64,000 nucleotides of DNA from Hydrangea macrophylla (lineage: Eukaryota; Streptophyta; Magnoliopsida; Cornales; Hydrangeaceae): assembly GCA_033977485.1 (NCBI GenBank), contig CM066993.1, positions 66,442,864 through 66,506,863 on the forward strand, in the 5' to 3' direction. The notes under the pieces are model-generated. The model was not told the origin of the DNA, made no database searches, and saw nothing but the letters and a program-made list of their open reading frames with translations. Below, in pieces: positions 1-12,600 of the stretch; the stretch's first letter is position 1, and the number at the start of each line of letters is the position of its first letter. The position numbers and the translations under genes were made by a program.

Positions 1-1603
1 CTTTGATTTCAAGGTTCTCGACAGGCTTTAGCAATTCTTCTATCGGCTCAGTGCTTTGTTTCTCGGTGACTGCTTCTATGGGCTTTTCTTCCTCATACCA
101 GATCGAGTCGTCGGTGATGGCATTGGGATTCCACCATTCAATCGTAAGATTTCCGTTGGCTATTTCTTCTTCAAAAGCCAGTGCTTCTTCGACCCATTCT
201 TCCTCTTCCATATTCCTCAAGATGCAAATTGCAGCGTCTTCCGGAAGTTGAACATCCATAGGTGGTTGATTCGAGGATGTGATGTAGATCTTTGGGTTAT
301 AAATCTGAGATCCTTCTTCTACAAAGTTAACATTTGGCATGTTCCCCTTATGATTAGGGAGAGGATTCTTCTGAACATTTGGCTGAGAGGGAGGAGGGGA
401 GATGACCCCTTTTTCAATCAAGTCTTCAATTTCATGGCGAAGTCTCCAGCATCTATCTGTGCTATGTCCACGGCCTTGATGAAAGTCACAAAAGAACTCT
501 GTTTTGAAACCCGGTGGAAGTGGATTTGGCTCTGGTTTAGGTTCCAATTTCTGCAAGTACCCTTTTTCTATCATTCTTTCAAGTGCGGTGCTTAGTGGCA
601 TCCCCAAGTCGAAAAATTCTCTTTTCTCTCTCGACTGTTTCTGATTTTGACTTCCTCTTGCATTAGCCATACTTCGACGCTCTTTCTGAAAAGGCTGAGG
701 AGATAGTGTGTTGACGTCAGCAGACTGATGATAGACTGGCCTTTCTGTCTTTCTGTATCGATTGCTCGTGTTTTCTTTCTTGATCTTTCCATCTCTAATG
801 GCATCTTCTATCAAAGTTCCCACATCAAACAGCTGTTCGAAACTCACAATGGACTGAAATTCTAGCCTTTCCAAGTATTCGGGCTGTAGATTCTTGATGA
901 TCATTCGGACCTGATCTTTTTCCGCTGGCCTGCTAGTCATTTGAGCAGCTTTAGCTCTCCAACGAGTAAGGAAACCTGCGAAGGATTCCCTATACTCTTG
1001 TCGGGTGGTTTCTAGATCTCTTGCAGTTACATCAAACAACTGGTTATATGAATATTGAGCCACGAAAGCTTTGGCCAATGCCTCCCAATCTCTGGTTATG
1101 GCTGGTTCCAACGTCAAGTACCATGAAAGTGCTGCTCCACTCAAAACTCTTGGAAACAATAGAGCGAAGAGGTCAGATTCAATGCCCATAGGCTGCAAAG
1201 TTCCTACATAAAGCCTCAGATAGCTCTTCGGATTTCCAGTTCCATTGAAAAATTCAATATGCGGCATCTTAAACTTCTCTGGGAGTTTGGTTTTTGGAGC
1301 GTCACACAACCCTTCAACATCGAACAAATACTCATCCACCCCTTTGCTCTTTCTGATCACACTCTCTAGTTTGTCGATCTTGGCCAACTTGTCCTGAATT
1401 TCCTGATCTAGCTGAACCTTTGGTTGAACTGTCTCCCCAAAATCTTCTTCTTCATGATGCTCTGGAGGTGGTGGTGGTGGATTAGTTAGCTGCTCAATCA
1501 TTCTCATCATAGTGGCAAGTTGTTCTCGATTCTGCTCCCTGCTCTGATCCAAGGCAGCTTGCATTGCGGCCAATCTGGCTTCCATATCCGCTTCGTATGT
1601 CAT
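1..1603 (-). CDS. gag: Tat/Ogre-like retrotransposon Gag, C-terminus cut by window edge
   Basis: Read on the minus strand from the ATG at 1603-1601, the frame stays open for 534 codons and runs off the left edge without a stop. Order: an N-terminal coiled-coil-like stretch rich in Gln/Glu/Met (residues 1-40), a proline run (about 45-50), a retrotransposon Gag domain (about 105-290, with the GAALSWY and YRESFAGFLTRWR motifs), then a Cys/His segment near residues 372-385 (CDFHQGRGHSTDRC) followed by WRLRHEIEDLIEKG. That last combination is typical of plant Gag proteins of the Tat/Ogre type. Gag packages the element RNA in cytoplasmic particles. The leader, PBS and LTR lie upstream at higher coordinates, as expected. 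No stop or frameshift was seen, so this part may still be functional; pol is outside the window. Lineage is inferred from motifs and PBS type. Confidence 0.85.
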   Translation of the reverse strand, partial: MTYEADMEARLAAMQAALDQSREQNREQLATMMRMIEQLTNPPPPPPEHHEEEDFGETVQPKVQLDQEIQDKLAKIDKLESVIRKSKGVDEYLFDVEGLCDAPKTKLPEKFKMPHIEFFNGTGNPKSYLRLYVGTLQPMGIESDLFALLFPRVLSGAALSWYLTLEPAITRDWEALAKAFVAQYSYNQLFDVTARDLETTRQEYRESFAGFLTRWRAKAAQMTSRPAEKDQVRMIIKNLQPEYLERLEFQSIVSFEQLFDVGTLIEDAIRDGKIKKENTSNRYRKTERPVYHQSADVNTLSPQPFQKERRSMANARGSQNQKQSREKREFFDLGMPLSTALERMIEKGYLQKLEPKPEPNPLPPGFKTEFFCDFHQGRGHSTDRCWRLRHEIEDLIEKGVISPPPSQPNVQKNPLPNHKGNMPNVNFVEEGSQIYNPKIYITSSNQPPMDVQLPEDAAICILRNMEEEEWVEEALAFEEEIANGNLTIEWWNPNAITDDSIWYEEEKPIEAVTEKQSTEPIEELLKPVENLEIK

Positions 1604-3109
1604 ATCTTCAACCCTAGTCGACTCGGCTGTTCCTTCTTCTAACCCTGATCTGATCAAACGGCTGTTCGGAGCTCTGACCTAGAAAGGAGTACAACTTTTC
1701 GGTCCTATCTTTTCTTATCTGGTTTATTTAGGGATTTTCAAATAATCAGGTATCTTTATTGCAAAAGAATTTTTCAAAGAATGATATAAGAAGGTGGATT
1801 TACAAAGATGGAAATCATAAATGGAAAATCATTTCCTTTTTCAAAAACATTTTTCTTAAAATCAAAAGAAATCTTTTCAAGCTTTCAAAATTCTGAGGAA
1901 AACAAATCTTTTCTTTTGAAAGTATATTAGAGGCGTCGCACTCGTGAGTCGTATATGCAATGCTCGTGTAGTGCATGCAATGCAGATGAAATGCAATCTA
2001 ATCTAAATGCAATGCACCTTAATCTAGCTTAGACCTAGCATATCAACACATAAGCACATAAGATTCCTTGAGTATGCTAATCACCCTACTAATCCAATCA
2101 TTATCCAAGGATTTTGAGTTTTGAAATTCTTGATGGTTCAGGTTTGAAAATTGAAATTTTTCATGAAAATCTTTGAAAGAGATGGGGAGTTTTGTAATTT
2201 TCAAAAGAATTTTTGAACCATCAATGCTTGTGGTGAGAAATCATGATTCTTAAAAATTGAGGTGGGAATTTTGAAATTCTAAGATCTGAGAGGAAGATTT
2301 TGAAATTGAATCATCATGATTTCTTGAAGACCAAAGTAAAATTTTTTTTTTTTTTGAAATTCTCTAAAATCTAGGAGAATTTGAAATTGAATCATCAAAG
2401 TGTGATCATGATTTCTGGAAATAGGAATTTTGAAATTCTCTAAAATCTAAGGAGAATTTTGGAAAGATTTTGTGAAAGTGAATCTCAAAGCAAATTTTCA
2501 AAAGGGATATTCTTGGAATTTTCGAAAGACTTGGGGTTTTTCAAAGAAGTGCTTATAATTTCAAAAATTTTCAAAATTGTCCTCAAATAATGATTGGATG
2601 TTCGGATAAAGACCATACTATCCTAGAGGAATCCACCATACAAGGTTTGATGATGCCTTCGCATACACGTCCTCATCATCCACATAATCCCTTACGGGCA
2701 AGCGCAAATAATTCATCACATTGTCCTAATCAAAGATGATAATCAAGATCCTAATTGAAGGGTTCTATAGAAACTATATGCAGAGGCCGGGTTTTAGTCT
2801 CATAAAGGGTCCATTAGCAAGCTCAGCGGTGTGGTTGACCGCCTCCCCGAGGGCGTGCCGTTCACACATAGGCTCTATATACCGCACGCGGTACAAGGCT
2901 AACGGTGACTACATGCTACCAAAACTCTTGACAAATAGAGGAAAGAGGGCCCTCTATCTTCAAGGCAATGATCTCAAGTAGTCGCGGTGAAAGAACAATG
3001 CAAGTGCAAATGCAGGCAGAAACAACATGATTATTGAATTAATAACAAGGATATTCTTTGGCTCAAGTCAAACCCTCGAAGAACAAGAAACCATCGGTTT
3101 CATGTTCGG
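1604..3109 (-). other. Untranslated leader of the Tat/Ogre-like element
   Basis: About 1.5 kb between PBS and gag start, with no convincing ORF. The part at 2100-2580 is built from imperfect repeats of an A/T-rich phrase containing GAAATTCT and AAAATCTA, mixed with poly-T. Long leaders are usual in Tat/Ogre elements. Confidence 0.6.
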
Positions 3110-3127
3110 TCCCCAGCAGAGTCGCCA
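3110..3127 (-). promoter_or_regulatory. Primer-binding site, tRNA-Arg type
   Basis: On the minus strand the sequence reads TGGCGACTCTGCTGGGGA, the type reported for plant Tat/Ogre elements (tRNA-Arg primer). It starts three bases after the proposed LTR end, where minus-strand DNA synthesis would be primed. Confidence 0.75.
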
Positions 3128-3130
3128 GAT

Positions 3131-6100
3131 TGTGGACCGTCGCGAATGGAGGAGGAGGTCCTGACGCTCTCCCTCGATAGTGTCCCGGGACGGATCCCAA
3201 GGAGCACACTTCAGGGAAAACTAGGACTTCCTCACGCGATCCTAGAGACAAAGAGTCGCCACCTAATTTTTATCGGGAATTAGGAAACCCAAGTTTGACT
3301 CGCCCAAAATTGAATAAGGTTACTCGCCCTTCATTACCAGAAACAAGGTTCGGGGGTCTTGGTACGAGAGGGGAAGGAGCCCAAGCAGGACTAAAGCACC
3401 CCCTCCTCGCCCTACCGAATGGTAGGCCTTGATTCAAATATCCTTGTTATTAATTCATAATAGATGTTGTTTCCTCAAACATACTAGATAGATATATACA
3501 TGGCAAAAAGAAACATCTAATGAAAATCATTTCAAGAGACTAAATCAAGTAGAAAGCGGATGCTCATGCAATACAAGGGAGAAGTATACTCACAGTGGCT
3601 AGTCCCGCCCGGGACCGATGCAAATAAAGTAAACATGTCATGATATGCAAAGGGAACGAGAAGACTTACATTGGTTGACTCAAGCGGAGTCGCGAAAGCA
3701 AAAAGAGTGTAAACGTGCAATGCAATCATGCAACAATCCTAGATAAGATGTCTCTAACAAATAATCATATAAACGGAGACTTATCCTAAAGGAAATGTGT
3801 CGTTGAAATCAAAGTTGTAAACCTAGAAAAATTCTAAGAGAAAGGATAGAGATAGTACATGATACATGGGCACTAAGCCACATGTAGACGAGGCAAACCA
3901 CAAATCGAAGTCCGGGTCCGAGGCACTTAATTCTCTGCACTAATATACCAAAGAATACCCAAGCATTGCAAAAATACAAGCAAACAAATGATATGCATGA
4001 TAAACAAAGAAAACATGTCATCAATCAAATTTCCAGATTCAGCAACCTCTAATGAATCCTATCAAAAGTGGTCTTAAACATGAGCTGGATAAAAACCCTT
4101 TTACAGAAAGTTAGATACATGTCTTAGGGAACTTCTCCAAAAAGTGGGACCTCAATATCAATTTTATTGTTTGAGAAATAAATGTTTTGGGAACAGTGGA
4201 TCAGGACTGTCCACTGTTCTTGAAAAAATCATAATTAAATCTACAAAAATCATATGAAGCTCTATTTGGTGTCAAAAGAAAGCTATTTCATTGTAGTATA
4301 TGATAAAAATAAACCCATGGACATTCTGTAATCACAAGGTTTCTGAAAAAGTGTTTTAAACAGACTCTGTTATTCTGGAAATTTGGTATCATTTGACAAA
4401 TGAATGCAAAACATAATAGAAGTATAATAGAAATTCATGAATCATGTTAACCAAGTTGATTTAAGCTTTTGATCTCTCATCCATTTATCCTAGGTGATTT
4501 CTAAACCAAGTTTTATTCATCAATTGTTGTTGAGTGATCAAGGTATGACCATTTTGTATACATAATCATATTTGTAATTAAACTTAGAAAATTCCAGAAT
4601 AGTTGTATCAACTTTAAACGCTTAGAAAACGATCCTAACTCGATCGTATGCTCACGATTTTACATCGGCATATAGATATATGAGTTAGGAATCATCCCCA
4701 AAAAGCGGAACGTCGATAACTATTATAGATTTTCTGAAATTCAAGCACAAAGAGACGATGTTCAAATCTGTCAACCGATTTCTCAACAATTTCTAAAAAT
4801 AGTATATGAATCCTAAAAGCTCTCAAAACGGACCGGATGAAAGCTAATTCATCAAAGTTTACCCAGAAAATTTGAAATCCATCAAACTATGGGTTTTGAT
4901 GGACCAAATCTAATGGACAAAACCAATCTGCTTTGCTGAATTTTTATCTAGTTCATTTTAAAGTGTGAGGAAAACATTTTAGTGATAGTTGAAGCTTATT
5001 AGAGAGATCAAACTCATAGATCAACTTAATTATCATGATTCCCAATCAATTTAGCCCTCAAGTTCTATGAAGAACTTTTAGATCAAGGATCAAAGGGACT
5101 TATAAATATCATGTTGGAGATGAAATTCAATAGGAATTCTAGGTAATAGGAATAATCAAGAGATAGGTATGAACATAGAAATCATCCTTCTCATAGATCA
5201 TATTTCCAAACCATCATGGAATTCAAAATAGATATATGTATATATATATAATCATGTATGCATGAATCTAAACTAAAATTGAAGAATGAAACCAAAATTG
5301 AAAATCAAAGTGAAAAACAATCTCTAATTGTAAATTATCAATAAAAATCAAAGAGATTTGGATCTAACTATGTGAGTGTGTGAAGAACATGAGAGGAAGA
5401 AGATGAGTGTTCTAATAAGTAGAAATAGAACTAAGTTAGATCCAAATCTTATAGATCTATATATACAAAGTAGGAATTAGAGATGAACTATAGTGTTTAC
5501 CTCTTGGAGGATTCTCAATTACAAGACCAAAATTGATTTGAAGATCTTCTTCTTCAAGTGTTATTCAAGTGTTCTTCAAGCACTCATCCATGGAAGTTGA
5601 GGGAGGCAATTGATGTTCAAATTGTGGTCTAATTAGCCTAAGTTAATCTAAATTCAATTCATAATTTTCTCTCTCTAGAATTCACCTAAATTGAAAGTAT
5701 ATTCAAAGTATACTTATCTCTCTTGTATGTGCTTCTATGTGTGTTTGTATCTCCAAGTATATTCAAGTGTATCTCTTCCAAGTGTCTAGTGTGTTAAGAT
5801 GTGATCTCATATGAGATGTATGAGATCTTATATAGAGTTTTGAAGACTTAGCTCTTAAGTTTCAGGGTTAAAACAGGATTTTTAGAGCTTAAAAGAGGGT
5901 TAAAATGGCCATTTCGGAGCCTAAACGCAATTTCCAGGCAATTTCCTCGCAGTGGGAAGCTTCTAGAAGGGTCTGGAACTCAAAAAGCTCCGTGGAGGAC
6001 ACAAATGGAAGTGGCGGTTATGGTGGGACCCGCCACCCCCATACCCAAAACCGCCACTTACTATTCTTGCTCCTCTGGTCACCCACAAACCCTGTTTCAA

Positions 6101-6620
6101 AAATCACGTGCACTGCTTTTCCAGATTTTTGTAAAAATGCTTTTTGGTGTCCGAAATCGTCCGTTTACGTACCGTTGGAAAGCTGTCAGGTTGAATTTCA
6201 GTATAAAAATATTTCCAGAGGTTTTATAATGAGAATTGAAGTCCAATTGAAGTCCGGAAGTCCTCCGGAACTTTCGTCGTCTTTTTGAAATCAAATGACG
6301 TCTTTTCCAAAATTGCTTTCAAATGTGCGTCGATTTCGAACTTTTCTTTAAAATTGAATCTCTGGATACCTAGAATACTGCGTTTAGAACACTTAATGTT
6401 CATATAACCCTGAGAGAATATGAATTCTGAGAGATGATTTTGACAAAACCGGGATTTATCCATGGAAAAGGGCTTTTCTGAGCTTGAAGTCACTTTCCGA
6501 AGTCCGATCTTCTGATTGTGTGGAATCCAGTACCTTCCACGGGGTACTTTTCATCATCGAATCCTCCAAGACGTTGTCCACCCTAAATCCTATCAGTGTG
6601 GTCAAAATTGGGTGTCTACA
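3131..6620 (-). mobile_element. 5' LTR of Tat/Ogre-like element, about 3.5 kb
   Basis: On the minus strand the LTR starts TGTAGACACCC at 6620 and ends GGTCCACA at 3131, giving TG...CA ends next to the PBS. The length of 3490 bp suits the long-LTR Tat/Ogre group. The flank beyond the outer end is CATCC (6621-6625), the expected 5-bp target duplication whose partner lies left of the window. ORFs inside, such as the one at 5905-6288, have no recognisable product and are treated as chance. The 3' LTR is not visible, so the outer boundary rests on the TG start and its resemblance to known LTR starts. Confidence 0.65.
5826..5835 (-). promoter_or_regulatory. Candidate TATA box of the Tat/Ogre-like LTR
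   Basis: Minus strand reads CTATATAAGA, a near-consensus plant TATA box about 790 bp inside the LTR, oriented to drive transcription toward gag. Confidence 0.5.
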
Positions 6621-7106
6621 CATCCATACATGGTAGAGATGTTTGATGCATATGGTATGTTGTTATACATACATGAGCATATTTATTGTTATACATGCAT
6701 AGTTGTTATGCATACGTCAACCAGTTGAATCATACGGAGGTAGAGTTATGTGATGAAATGAGGTTATCAATTGTTATCATAGACCTTTTAGCGATGAACA
6801 ATTGGGTTCTGTTGAAAATAAAATGATTTTGATCAAATCAGTGAATGCTTTAAACGTTAGTGACGAGTGCCATTTGGGGGGATCTAACCAAGAACGGGGT
6901 TTGAGTAGTGAGCATCAGAAGAGATTTCCTTATAGTTCACATAGAGAATGAAAGTGGTTGTCCGCAGTTGAGTTTTGGACTTAGGATTGATTGATCAGAG
7001 TTCTGTTTCAGACATGGGTTAAACGACGTGACGTGGGAGAATAAGGATGAACAGTGGGGTTCATGACACAAAGATAGTCAAACAATATGTATTACTCGTG
7101 TATGGG

Positions 7107-7440
7107 ACAGGTGAGGAATCTCTCACCATATCTTACAGTGTTAACCTACGGTGTGATCATACAGGGTATCTTATGATGTTACCTTACGGTATATACGGGG
7201 TACGTTGGTTAATTGAAGAATCTATCAACTTATCGTGCAGTATTGAAACGATTGGATGATTGAGGAATCTCTCAACCTATCTTATGGTATGTATTGGATG
7301 GTTGAGGAATCTCTCAACCTATCTTATGGTATGTATTGGACAATTGAGGAATCTCTTAACCTATCTTACGGTATATATTGGGAATTGAGAAATATCCCTA
7401 CCGGTTATAAGTATTGTGGTTGCTGAGGAATCTCTCAGCT
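7107..7440 (+). repeat. Short tandem repeats of about 42 bp
   Basis: The phrase TGAGGAATCTCTCAACCTAT recurs. Three clear 42-bp units lie at about 7259-7381, with looser copies on both sides. The units vary by substitution. Similar repeat blocks, unrelated in sequence, occur inside the Tekay-like LTRs of this window. Confidence 0.7.
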
Positions 7441-10400
7441 GAACTTAGTTTCGAATGGTCGTGGTACTATAGTGGATTCAGATGTAGTATAAGGATTTGT
7501 AACAAGAGCTACCAGCTTGATTCTATAAATGGAAAGTAGTATTTGAGAATCGATCAGAGACAAAGGAGTTAGGAATGGAAATGATAGAGTATGCGTGGAT
7601 ACTTGAAACTACAGTTGGTGGAGGCTTAGTTGAAGATAGACTTCAGGAGCCGTAGCGTGAACTTGATATTTTTGTGCATATGAATGTAACAATAAGGAGG
7701 ATATGGGTTGGAGGAGAAATTGTAGAACTTCTTGATAGAGAGTAAATGGGCAAAAATAAAGAGTAATAAGATTCCCTAGTGTTTTACAGTTATTTATCAG
7801 AAGAGATAGAATCAAAGAAGTAAGAATAGGAGATTGGAAGTAAGAGATAAGTGTGAATTATGGAATGTGATAAGAGATTCAGAGGAATCGAGTGGATATT
7901 TGGATATCATGGAGATGAGAGGACCTTGATAGGGAGCTTGTAGCGAATGTTGTTATCACAGAGAGTTGTAGTACGAGCGACCTCGAACCTGGATTTTGAA
8001 CACACTTTCAAAATAAAACAAAAACCTCTTCTTTTAATGCTTTTAAAATATCATTGGGTATTTAACACGAGTTGCTATCAGCAGGACGCTAGAGTACGAC
8101 AAGTATTACAATACTAAACAAGAGCAGTTGTGGGAACGATAATAGAGGAGTAGAGAGACTTTGGGTAAGTTAAAATAGAGAAATGAAAATATAAATAAAA
8201 AAGATGAAGGTATGATGAGTAAATGAACAAGGACACTAAGAGTGGAATGAAGACTTGGTAGTACGTTATCGGATATGATAGTAGGAATGTGAGGCGGATA
8301 TAGGACAATGGTGGATGCGATGGGAAGTTATCACAGTTATCCTGGATTCCAACAAGGTTAGAGGATTTTGAGAATGTTGGATTCCATCCCTAAGAAAATT
8401 TTAAAACATTTAAAATATTTCAAAACTTAACTTTTGTTTAAATGAGGAGAGTAGTACAGAATACTTGCGATAAGGTATCAAGTAGACTTTGGAAGCTAGG
8501 TATTGTGGAAGGATAAAGTATGCTTAGTGCTGTGGATGTAGCAGTGGTGGTCGAACAATTGAGTTCCACGTGAACAGGTTGTGAACTTAGAAATTCTGAA
8601 GTAAGGAAATGGTGAGGTTTCATGCACCTGAATTTGATCAGTTTGAACGTATGACATTAAGGGAGTTATCATGAGTATCGTGCCAAAGGGGGCTTGATCC
8701 TGGTTTAAGTATTGGAATAATCTAAAGAAATGAATGGTTTAAGACTTTGATAAATCAGGAACTTGATGAGATCCGCAAAGAGTGAAACACTTAAAGGATG
8801 ATAGTTAGGGATCTGTTGGGAATGGTGACTGGAGTGAGAATAGGGTAACCTTACATATGATCACGAAAGGTGTGTGAATTGGAAGTTGATGGGGAAGTTA
8901 TCGAACACAGTGAGGCTGTAGTACTTTATGGGAATATTTAATTACCAGATTATCTTCAAATGGCTACGGGGATATTATGAATGCTTGAACAATAGGATAT
9001 TTGAGAACAGTGGCTTTAAGATCCGAATGGCAAATAGAACGGAATAGAAAATATGGATCAGAGTTAAGTCAGGTTGACTAGAGGCAGGAAATATGAAACT
9101 ATTGAATGAGGTATAGTGCATTGAGATGTTATATGAAGAATATACGCTTAGTGTAAAGGATTGTCAAGAAACCAATAAGAGTTGAAATATAGGAGTTTGA
9201 TGGATAGGGGCTTGTGTAAAGGTAAAAGTGAAATAACCGAGATTATTGGAGTTGTATAACTATGTCAATGGTAATGGATCTACGTGGACCGATGAATGTA
9301 AAGAGTGGTAGACAAGGAGGATATGAGATGGGAATGGACTACAGTGAGGTTGTGATCACCGACATAAAGGTAATTGACCCAAGGTATATGTACACTATGA
9401 GAATCGGATGGACTGTTAATAGTCAAAGTATAAAGAGAGTGATGAAGTATGTATTGGACATAGGGATATGTTGGAATGAATTCTGTGAGACAAGGATGAT
9501 CGATTAAGTTGATTTTAGTGAACAATGCTATTTGTTACTATGGATATTGGGGCAACTATGTTGCAAAAAGAGATGAAAGTGGTATGTGAGATTTTAAATT
9601 GGTTTGTTTTAAAACATAAATGATAAATGTATTTGACTTTGTTGAAACGTTTGAAAACAAAAGAGTGAGGTATGAATCCTTTATTTCAATCGGCGGTAGT
9701 TCGAGTACAAACTTGGGAGAGATGAATGACGAATGTGCTTAATCTCACCGTAGGTGATTTGGGACATGTGTAGACTCGAATTAGTAGAATGGTGTGAAAT
9801 TTTTCAATAGAGAATCTGATTGATACCTTATGAGGCACGAATGATGGGAGTATAGTACGAGGTTGGTAAAACCTGAATGGAATGGTAAGAATTAGTAGAG
9901 ACAGAGGGAGAGTATTGGTGTGATGCACTACCAACTATGTGATAGTCATTTCAACTAATGTTGCCGTGATATGGATTTATTAGGAAAGAATGATTGGAAA
10001 TTGATAAGAACTTAGGAGTCATTTGAAATGAATTTATTGTACTACAAGTGGTTTGGTGATTAGTAGAGTAAGAGATTGAATCTATAGTATGTGAAACAAT
10101 TGATCGAAGCATTGACTTATCAACGGGGTATATATGTATGATAGTACTCAGTTGTGGTTCACTTTGGATGAAGAATCGTGTATAGATGTTAACCAGTTGA
10201 GACGTGACGCTAGTGACTTTTAGTCGAAAAGAAAGATAAGTGAATGGGAGATGAGTTACTCTTCCTTAATTTTGGTGATTGGGGATATAACCTTTGGGTT
10301 CGAAAAGATATGTGATAAGTACGATGAAAGGGATATATGAGTGGACGTTGTGACGTCGCGGTGTGATCTAATGTCAGATTTGACTATTGAGTGAGTTCTA

Positions 10401-10650
10401 CTTAGGCATTGATGTTTTTATTTATTGGGATGCTTCAAGGTATTGCTAGGATTCGGTTGAACCTTCGATCAGATTGAGACGGGGGCTCCGAGGATTTACT
10501 TTCCTTAAGAGCCTGAGGATTTACTTTTCTCGTAAGACTGTAACTTCTCAGTAAAGTGATTGGGTTGTGTATGAGGTAAATCTTTGAATTACTAGTGTGA
10601 AGTCTTGGTGACTGGAGAAGATGGTTTAAGTTTGGGGACAAACTTCCTTT

Positions 10651-10665
10651 TTGGAGGGGGAAAGT
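10651..10665 (+). promoter_or_regulatory. Polypurine tract of family-D element
   Basis: TTGGAGGGGGAAAGT lies directly before the LTR start TGTCACACC. It follows the phrase TTTGGGGACAAACTTCC, which parallels the GGGGACGAAATCC phrase before the PPT of the intact element at 62050. Confidence 0.7.
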
Positions 10666-11178
10666 TGTCACACCTGTCCCTGGAAATCTATTTATTTTAA
10701 AACACAAAATTTATTTATTGTGAATTATTAATGTTGATTAATAATTGTGGATGTGGTTGACGTGGGTCAACGGTGAGTGTCAATCGAGGACACAGAGATT
10801 TGATAATCAATGAGGGATTGGCATGAGTAAATGATATTTATGTGATTTTAAATGTTATTTGACTTTACTTGATTTTATGGATAGTGAATTATACCTGTGT
10901 AGTATAATTTTTGGTAGTTTTGATATCGCTGTAGAGCATTTTGAACACTGTGGTGAGAACGTGAGTGACACGTTAAATAAAAGGTAGGCTGTGTAAAAAT
11001 TCCACAGAATTTAGTTTTCGAACGTAATTTTGAATCCAAACTAGACTTAGTCGAAAACTTTTGTAATTTATAATTTTCACTCGTAAAAGCATAACATGGA
11101 CGTGTGCGACATTTCGGGAGTTAATTAGAAGTTTTGAGAACTCGTGGGGAGTTAAGCATAATTTTCGAGAGTTGTGCA

Positions 11179-11186
11179 TATAAATA
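11179..11186 (+). promoter_or_regulatory. TATA box of family-D LTR
   Basis: TATAAATA about 510 bp into the LTR, followed about 50 bp later by a GA-rich stretch (AGAGAGAGGAGAGAG), the same order as in the family-A LTR promoters. Confidence 0.55.
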
Positions 11187-12289
11187 GTAGTGGATGAGAT
11201 TTCATTATTATCCAAACTTTCAAAATATCTAGAGAGAGGAGAGAGAAAGGAGATTTGATCCTACGACCTTTCCAACGACAAACGGTGACCGTTCGTCCAT
11301 CAGTTTTCAGCCAAGATTTTATAGTTGGACTCCTCGAGGTAAAAGCTTCATTTTGATACCTCTTAGGCCTCGTTTAGCAAAGTTTTTCCGAAAAGTTAAT
11401 TTTAAGAAATTGAGAAAAACATGTCTATACTTGTAGGAATCATTTAAGATCGGAGATCTGACGTTTATTTGGTCTCCTAGTACTTCTCCTAAAGTTTGAG
11501 AGCTATAGCTTGAGGTATGAATTCTGAACCTTTGTAGTATAAACATTTTTGGATGTTTTAGATATTTTGTATGAATTATGATCCAGGCAAAATTCCTGTG
11601 TTAAAGTAGGCCCGTTAATTTTAGCGAGTACATATTGAAAAGCATGGTGATATGGTTATTTGAGTATGCTAACTGTCTTTATGGATCAAAGGGGAGTTTG
11701 GTATAATTTTATGCCGGTGCACGCCTCTCGATGTTTGAGAGTTTATAGTAGTGACGACTACTTGCTTGATGTGGAAAGTGGCCAACTAGAGTAGTTGGAT
11801 GCAATGGTTATGTGATTCTTGGCTAACCATTGGCATCACGATTTAAGATTTAAGACTTGCCGATATACTGGGTGAATGCGTATCTTTCTCCTCGGAGACT
11901 AAATTGTGTGATTTATATGTTTAAAACACGAATTGCCCAAATGCATTATTTAGAATTGTACACTCAGCATATAGCTGAGCAGTGGAGACTTCCTCCATTA
12001 CAGGTGAAAAGAAAAAGGGAAAAGAAGAAGCGTGAGGGGTGAGGTTGAGGAACACCGGGGAAAAACATAACCTTGTTTCTACTTTTGCTATCATCCTAAA
12101 CTTGTAATAAGGAGTGGAATTTATAATATATTGTAATAGCATCTGGACTTGAGTTATTATTGTAATCTGTAGTAAGACCTCGGTAATTATGTTTCAAATC
12201 GTCATTTCATAGTTGTGAAGGTATTGGTTTCGGATTGGAAACCATTGAACTGGATTCTACAGAATGCTCAGCAAATTGTTGGGGGATCA

Positions 12290-12600
12290 GTCAACTAGTC
12301 TAGGTATCAGTCGACTGGACCACTGTGTCTTTTAGACACTTGTTTTAAATATGGAAAAACCAGTCGACTGGTCCATGTTTCAGTTGACTGGACAACTGAC
12401 AAAATGTTGATTTTTGATTCTGCTTAAGGCACAGTCAACTGGGAGGAGTCAGTTAACTGAGAAATTGGGGCCTGAGTCGACTGGGCCCCCAACACAATCA
12501 ACTGGACAGGCTGATGATCTTTTGAAAACCTTTCTGCTTCAGACCTTCAGTTGACGGGACTCCCGATACAGTCGACTGGACCTCTGTTTTCAAAATTGAG
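12290..12600 (+). repeat. Array of CAGTCGACTGG-type motifs
   Basis: About ten irregularly spaced copies of a motif around GTCGACTGG, with variants GTCAACTGG, GTTGACTGG and GTTAACTG, inside the family-D LTR. The core GTCGAC is a palindrome, and TCGACTGG often repeats directly. Variants differ mainly by C/T or G/A at the CG. Confidence 0.75.

Larger units (their letters stand above)
6621..10665 (+). other. Purine-rich unassigned DNA, probably decayed interior of the family-D Tekay-like element
   Basis: Four kilobases with a visible G+A excess on the plus strand, no ORF above about 80 codons and no protein motif I recognise in any frame. It ends in a PPT-like tract and an LTR start at 10666, so at least its right part is probably the interior of that element, heavily decayed or non-coding as in non-autonomous elements. 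Whether all of 6621-10665 belongs to one element is not shown. The Tat/Ogre-like element would be inserted in it at 6620. Confidence 0.4.

Noticed and set aside
5905..6288. 127-codon ORF inside the Tat/Ogre-like LTR
   Set aside because: No recognisable domain, in the middle of LTR sequence, on the strand opposite to the element; overlapping open frames on both strands suggest chance.
7107..7440. Regularly repeated units that might suggest a CRISPR array
   Set aside because: Units are directly adjacent and degenerate with no unique spacers, and the context is a plant retrotransposon.
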